A stretch of DNA of 16,923 bases from an uncultured Eubacterium sp. (GTDB lineage Bacteria; Bacillota_A; Clostridia; Lachnospirales; Lachnospiraceae). The notes under the pieces are model-generated. The model was not told the DNA's origin and did no database searches. It saw nothing but the letters and a program-made list of their open reading frames with translations. Positions 15,173-16,923 of this stretch are shown here, piece after piece. The stretch spans positions 1 through 16,923 of the forward strand of contig CAJUSH010000056.1 of assembly GCA_910589045.1 (NCBI GenBank). The letters are read 5' to 3'. Each line of letters starts with the position of its first letter. Within the stretch, counting starts at the first letter, position 1. The position numbers and the translations under genes were made by a program.

Positions 15173-15219
15173 AGTATTTTCATACCATGATCTGCTATAA
15201 TAAATTATGCGAAAATACT
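15173..15219. repeat. Inverted repeat flanking an extended -10 sequence
   Basis: AGTATTTTC (15173-15181) and GAAAATACT (15211-15219) are perfect 9-bp inverted arms. Between them TGCTATAAT (15193-15201) is a perfect extended -10 on the plus strand, with no good -35 and no plus-strand gene downstream. It lies just after the toxin gene on the minus strand. Neither orientation has a terminator-like T run. Confidence 0.4.
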
Positions 15220-15246
15220 TCTTTGTACGCAAAACCACATAAAACA

Positions 15247-15543
15247 CTATAGATTTCTCGTATACTGTTTCAGCTGATCATAAAAATTCTCTCTGGCTCC
15301 GGCCATAATCACAACAATCACCTTATCTTCCACATACTCTACTGTATATGCAAGCTCGTAATTGGTTTTATTATAATAAATATCATACCCATACACACCT
15401 GACAGATCTCCGGTTTTGATTTCCCCAACCGTATGATCTTCTTTTATCTTATCAACCGCTTCCTGATACAGCATCTTCAATTTCTTATCTTTCAATTTTT
15501 TGATAAATTTCGCTGCAGGAGGAAGAAAACGTACCTCGGTCAT
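15247..15543 (-). CDS. RelE/ParE family toxin
   Basis: A 98-aa protein of the size and pattern of RelE/ParE toxins: an N-terminal strand and helices (VRFLPPAAKFIKKLKDKKL), a KIKTGDLSGVYGYDIYY-like beta region, ELAYTVEYVEDKVIVVIMAG as the central strands and a C-terminal helix NFYDQLKQYTRNL. Family members are usually ribosome-dependent mRNases or gyrase poisons; which applies here is not visible. The ATG overlaps the antitoxin stop by 4 bp (15540-15543), the typical antitoxin-first arrangement. It appears complete. Confidence 0.8.
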   Translation of the reverse strand: MTEVRFLPPAAKFIKKLKDKKLKMLYQEAVDKIKEDHTVGEIKTGDLSGVYGYDIYYNKTNYELAYTVEYVEDKVIVVIMAGARENFYDQLKQYTRNL

Positions 15544-15887
15544 TCCTCATCCTCCGTGCCAAAAACATCCTCATAGGATATATGGCCAGAATCTGAAGAT
15601 GCAGCCTGCTCTGCGTCCGCAAGCATTGCTTCCACAGCCGGACGTACCTGCGCCTGCGCTTTTTTAAAGCGCTCCAAAAGATCATTGCCACTGTACCCCC
15701 TGGCAATCAAGTCCGCCAGAATCTGCTCCGCAAACTCTCCCCCTGTATTAGTTCTGGCAGGGCGAATAACCAGTTCATTTCCGCGCACGGTACATTCTGC
15801 CTCTGTATCAAATCCAAGCATCGTAAAAAATTTTTGTGGGATGGTTATCTGCCTCTTCGCAGAAATACTCAATTTTTTTATTTCCAT
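15540..15887 (-). CDS. AbrB/MazE/SpoVT-type antitoxin
   Basis: 115 aa from the chosen start. Residues 1-45 are a swapped-hairpin AbrB-type DNA-binding domain: MEIKKLSISAKRQITIPQKF, then GFDTEAECTVRGNELVIRPA. The acidic C-terminal part (AVEAMLADAEQ to ISYEDVFGTEDEE) would bind and neutralise the toxin encoded next. The open frame extends to 16028, but that codon lies inside the consensus promoter, so it cannot be the start of this transcript. The ATG at 15887 begins exactly at the domain, with AAAGG 10 nt upstream; an in-frame ATG at 15908 has no ribosome site. Autoregulation through an inverted repeat over the promoter is likely. Confidence 0.82.
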   Translation of the reverse strand: MEIKKLSISAKRQITIPQKFFTMLGFDTEAECTVRGNELVIRPARTNTGGEFAEQILADLIARGYSGNDLLERFKKAQAQVRPAVEAMLADAEQAASSDSGHISYEDVFGTEDEE

Positions 15888-15960
15888 AGGAACGCTGCCT
15901 TTCGTCATTGCTGCTGATATTACAATGTTCTCCGCTTCAATCATACGCAAATCAAAGAAG

Positions 15961-16003
15961 TAATATTCTTTGTTTCTTTGTTTCTTGGTTTCCGAGAATA
16001 TTA
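15961..16003. promoter_or_regulatory. Operator-like inverted repeat overlapping the antitoxin promoter
   Basis: TAATATTC (15961-15968) and GAATATTA (15996-16003) form perfect 8-bp arms. The right arm overlaps the -10 hexamer of the antitoxin-toxin promoter, a position suited to repression by the AbrB-type antitoxin (inference). Between the arms lies a short CTTTGTTT-type direct repeat. Confidence 0.5.
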
Positions 16004-16028
16004 TATCCACCTTCCCGTCATATGTCAA
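16000..16028 (-). promoter_or_regulatory. Consensus sigma-A promoter of the antitoxin-toxin operon
   Basis: On the minus strand TTGACA (16028-16023) and TATAAT (16005-16000) are both perfect and 17 bp apart. Transcription would begin near 15993, leaving a leader of about 105 nt before the antitoxin ATG at 15887. Confidence 0.85.
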
Positions 16029-16067
16029 GAACTATAAAACTTCTTATTCTTTGTCCTATTTATTCGA

Positions 16068-16127
16068 AATAAAAGCAGCCGTTTCCCTGACTGGAGCAGT
16101 TACTTTTTTGTGTGCATCAGGAAACGG
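16068..16127 (-). terminator. Candidate terminator after the HicB-like gene
   Basis: On the minus strand CCGTTTCCTGA (16127-16117) pairs with TCAGGGAAACGG (16090-16079), one bulged base, 26-nt loop, followed by CTGCTTTTATTTC. The stem includes the last codons and stop of the gene. The long loop and interrupted T run make it uncertain. Confidence 0.4.
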
Positions 16128-16450
16128 ACGATCATGTACGCGGTCTGGGTGTCAGGTGCATCATTTCTTGAAAGAAGATATACACAATATTGATTCATGC
16201 TTACACCTTCCCTTTTAGCATGCTCGGCTAATATTCGATGCAAACTGCGAGGTATTCTCAATTTAAATTGACCGGAATAATTTTCCGGGCTGTCCGCTCC
16301 TTCATAAACATAGATCATTCGGGGCATCATTGTATTTATGCGTGGTTTCTTAGTATCCCCTTTATGCTCCAGATATTGAAGGGATACATGGTCTTCATCA
16401 GCATCTATATAAATCGTTTTCAATCCTTTCGGCGATTTTAGTAAGATCAT
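16100..16450 (-). CDS. Orphan HicB-family antitoxin-like protein
   Basis: A 116-aa protein. Residues 59-93 (GQFKLRIPRSLHRILAEHAK then REGVSMNQYCVYLLS) are the ribbon-helix-helix domain found at the C-terminus of HicB antitoxins, where it binds DNA. The N-terminal half (TIYIDADEDHVSLQYLEHKG and MMPRMIYVYEG) does not show the usual HicB partial RNase-H fold that I would expect. No HicA toxin is seen on either side. There is no clear ribosome site before the ATG at 16450, so the start is uncertain. The last 20 or so residues run into the hairpin region and may not be native. It may act as a stand-alone repressor or be a leftover. Confidence 0.6.
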   Translation of the reverse strand: MILLKSPKGLKTIYIDADEDHVSLQYLEHKGDTKKPRINTMMPRMIYVYEGADSPENYSGQFKLRIPRSLHRILAEHAKREGVSMNQYCVYLLSRNDAPDTQTAYMIVRFLMHTKK

Positions 16451-16523
16451 CGGTATAAGCTTTGAAAATATTTGTTAATCTTTTTACCCCATTCCCGCAA
16501 AACTGTTGTATACTATCAATCAT

Positions 16524-16607
16524 GAAAGCACCCTCCGGGGATTTTTGTTTGGTCAACTTCAATCCTAACACAGGATCCCGGTGCTTTCTCTTTCTCTTTC
16601 TCTTTTC
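16524..16607 (+). other. Long imperfect hairpin followed by pyrimidine hexamer repeat
   Basis: GAAAGCACC (16524-16532) and GGTGCTTTC (16580-16588) are perfect 9-bp arms, extended inward by GGGGAT and ATCCC with a 4-base bulge. A CTTTCT-type repeat (16585-16607) follows and ends in TTTT. As plus-strand RNA it would resemble a weak terminator or attenuator upstream of the response-regulator fragment. The rest of 16451-16723 holds only a TATACT -10-like site at 16509 without a -35, and the ribosome site of the next gene. Confidence 0.4.
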
Positions 16608-16723
16608 CTATTCTATTTTCAGCAAAAAAAGTGGGTGATTTTTGAAAAACAGGTTCTGAAAGCCCCATGAAAGAAAGGCTGAAGATTCCGAGAAGTTATG
16701 ACATTGAATAGGAGGACATATTT

Positions 16724-16876
16724 ATGGCACAAAGCATACTAATTGTAGATGACGAAAATGAAATTGTATCAATGCTGTATCGTTATTTCAGCAAACTTGG
16801 ATATACAGTATATACTGCGACAGCGGGAAAAACTGCATTAAAAGAAGTCGAAAAGAATCCTAACATTATTTTATAA
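16724..16876 (+). pseudogene. Truncated response regulator (receiver domain start only)
   Basis: Fifty codons encode MAQSILIVDDENEIVSMLYR and then YFSKLGYTVYTATAGKTALK to NPNIIL, followed by TAA. This is the first half of a CheY-like receiver with the acidic DD pair at residues 9-10. In intact OmpR-type regulators the sequence continues LLDVMMP with the phosphorylated Asp; here the similarity ends at 16873, just before it. GGAGG lies 8 nt before the ATG, so it was once well translated. A break by insertion or rearrangement at 16873 is likely; what follows to the window edge shows no recognisable gene. It cannot signal by phosphorylation. Confidence 0.75.
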
Positions 16877-16923
16877 AAAGAAATTATCAAAACCTATTAA
16901 GCTATTGACTAATGCATATCGTA

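Overview
The window looks like chromosomal DNA of an anaerobic Firmicute, most likely a Lachnospiraceae-type Clostridium relative. This is inferred from strong AGGAGG-type ribosome sites, low-to-moderate G+C, a CsrA/LicD/GT2 glycan locus, an IS91-type element paired with a tyrosine recombinase, and many small toxin-antitoxin remnants. No rRNA, tRNA or CRISPR was seen.

Positions 27-11565 (all minus strand, so read right to left) form one long co-directional glycan-modification locus. It starts with a small CsrA-like regulator (11389-11565). Next come a LicD-type phosphotransferase (10562-11392, 4-bp overlap with csrA) and a two-domain enzyme that fuses a LicC-like nucleotidyltransferase to a fold-type-I PLP enzyme (8429-10387). 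After a 199-bp gap follow a methyltransferase, two GT2 glycosyltransferases (8-bp overlap), a second methyltransferase, a CatB/Vat-type hexapeptide acetyltransferase and a large protein ending in a citrate-lyase-ligase-like nucleotidyltransferase domain. Five consecutive proteins carry a similar glycine-rich Rossmann-like domain, on either terminus. The csrA-licD-fusion block is visibly richer in G+C than the six genes after it, so the locus looks assembled from two sources. A reasonable model is that the fusion enzyme makes and CDP-activates an amino-alcohol or amino-acid phosphate, LicD transfers it to a glycan built by the GT2 enzymes, and methyl and acetyl groups are added. CsrA at the head, a partner of flagellin control in Firmicutes, makes flagellin glycosylation an attractive but unproven target.

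Positions 11566-11990 are regulatory. They hold two copies of a 24-bp dyad (TGTCAAA-N10-TTTGACA), candidate promoters in both directions, and a terminator closing the next minus-strand gene.

Positions 11991-16923 are a decaying accessory region. In order it contains an in-frame antitoxin/PIN fusion lacking the first PIN catalytic residue, a 148-bp MITE with terminal inverted repeats and a 6-bp target duplication, a P-loop kinase on the plus strand, an unidentified gene fragment, the wreck of an IS91-family transposase overlapping a frameshifted tyrosine recombinase, an intact AbrB-type antitoxin/RelE-type toxin pair behind a consensus promoter, an orphan HicB-like antitoxin, and at the right edge the first 50 codons of a response regulator that stops before its phosphorylation site.
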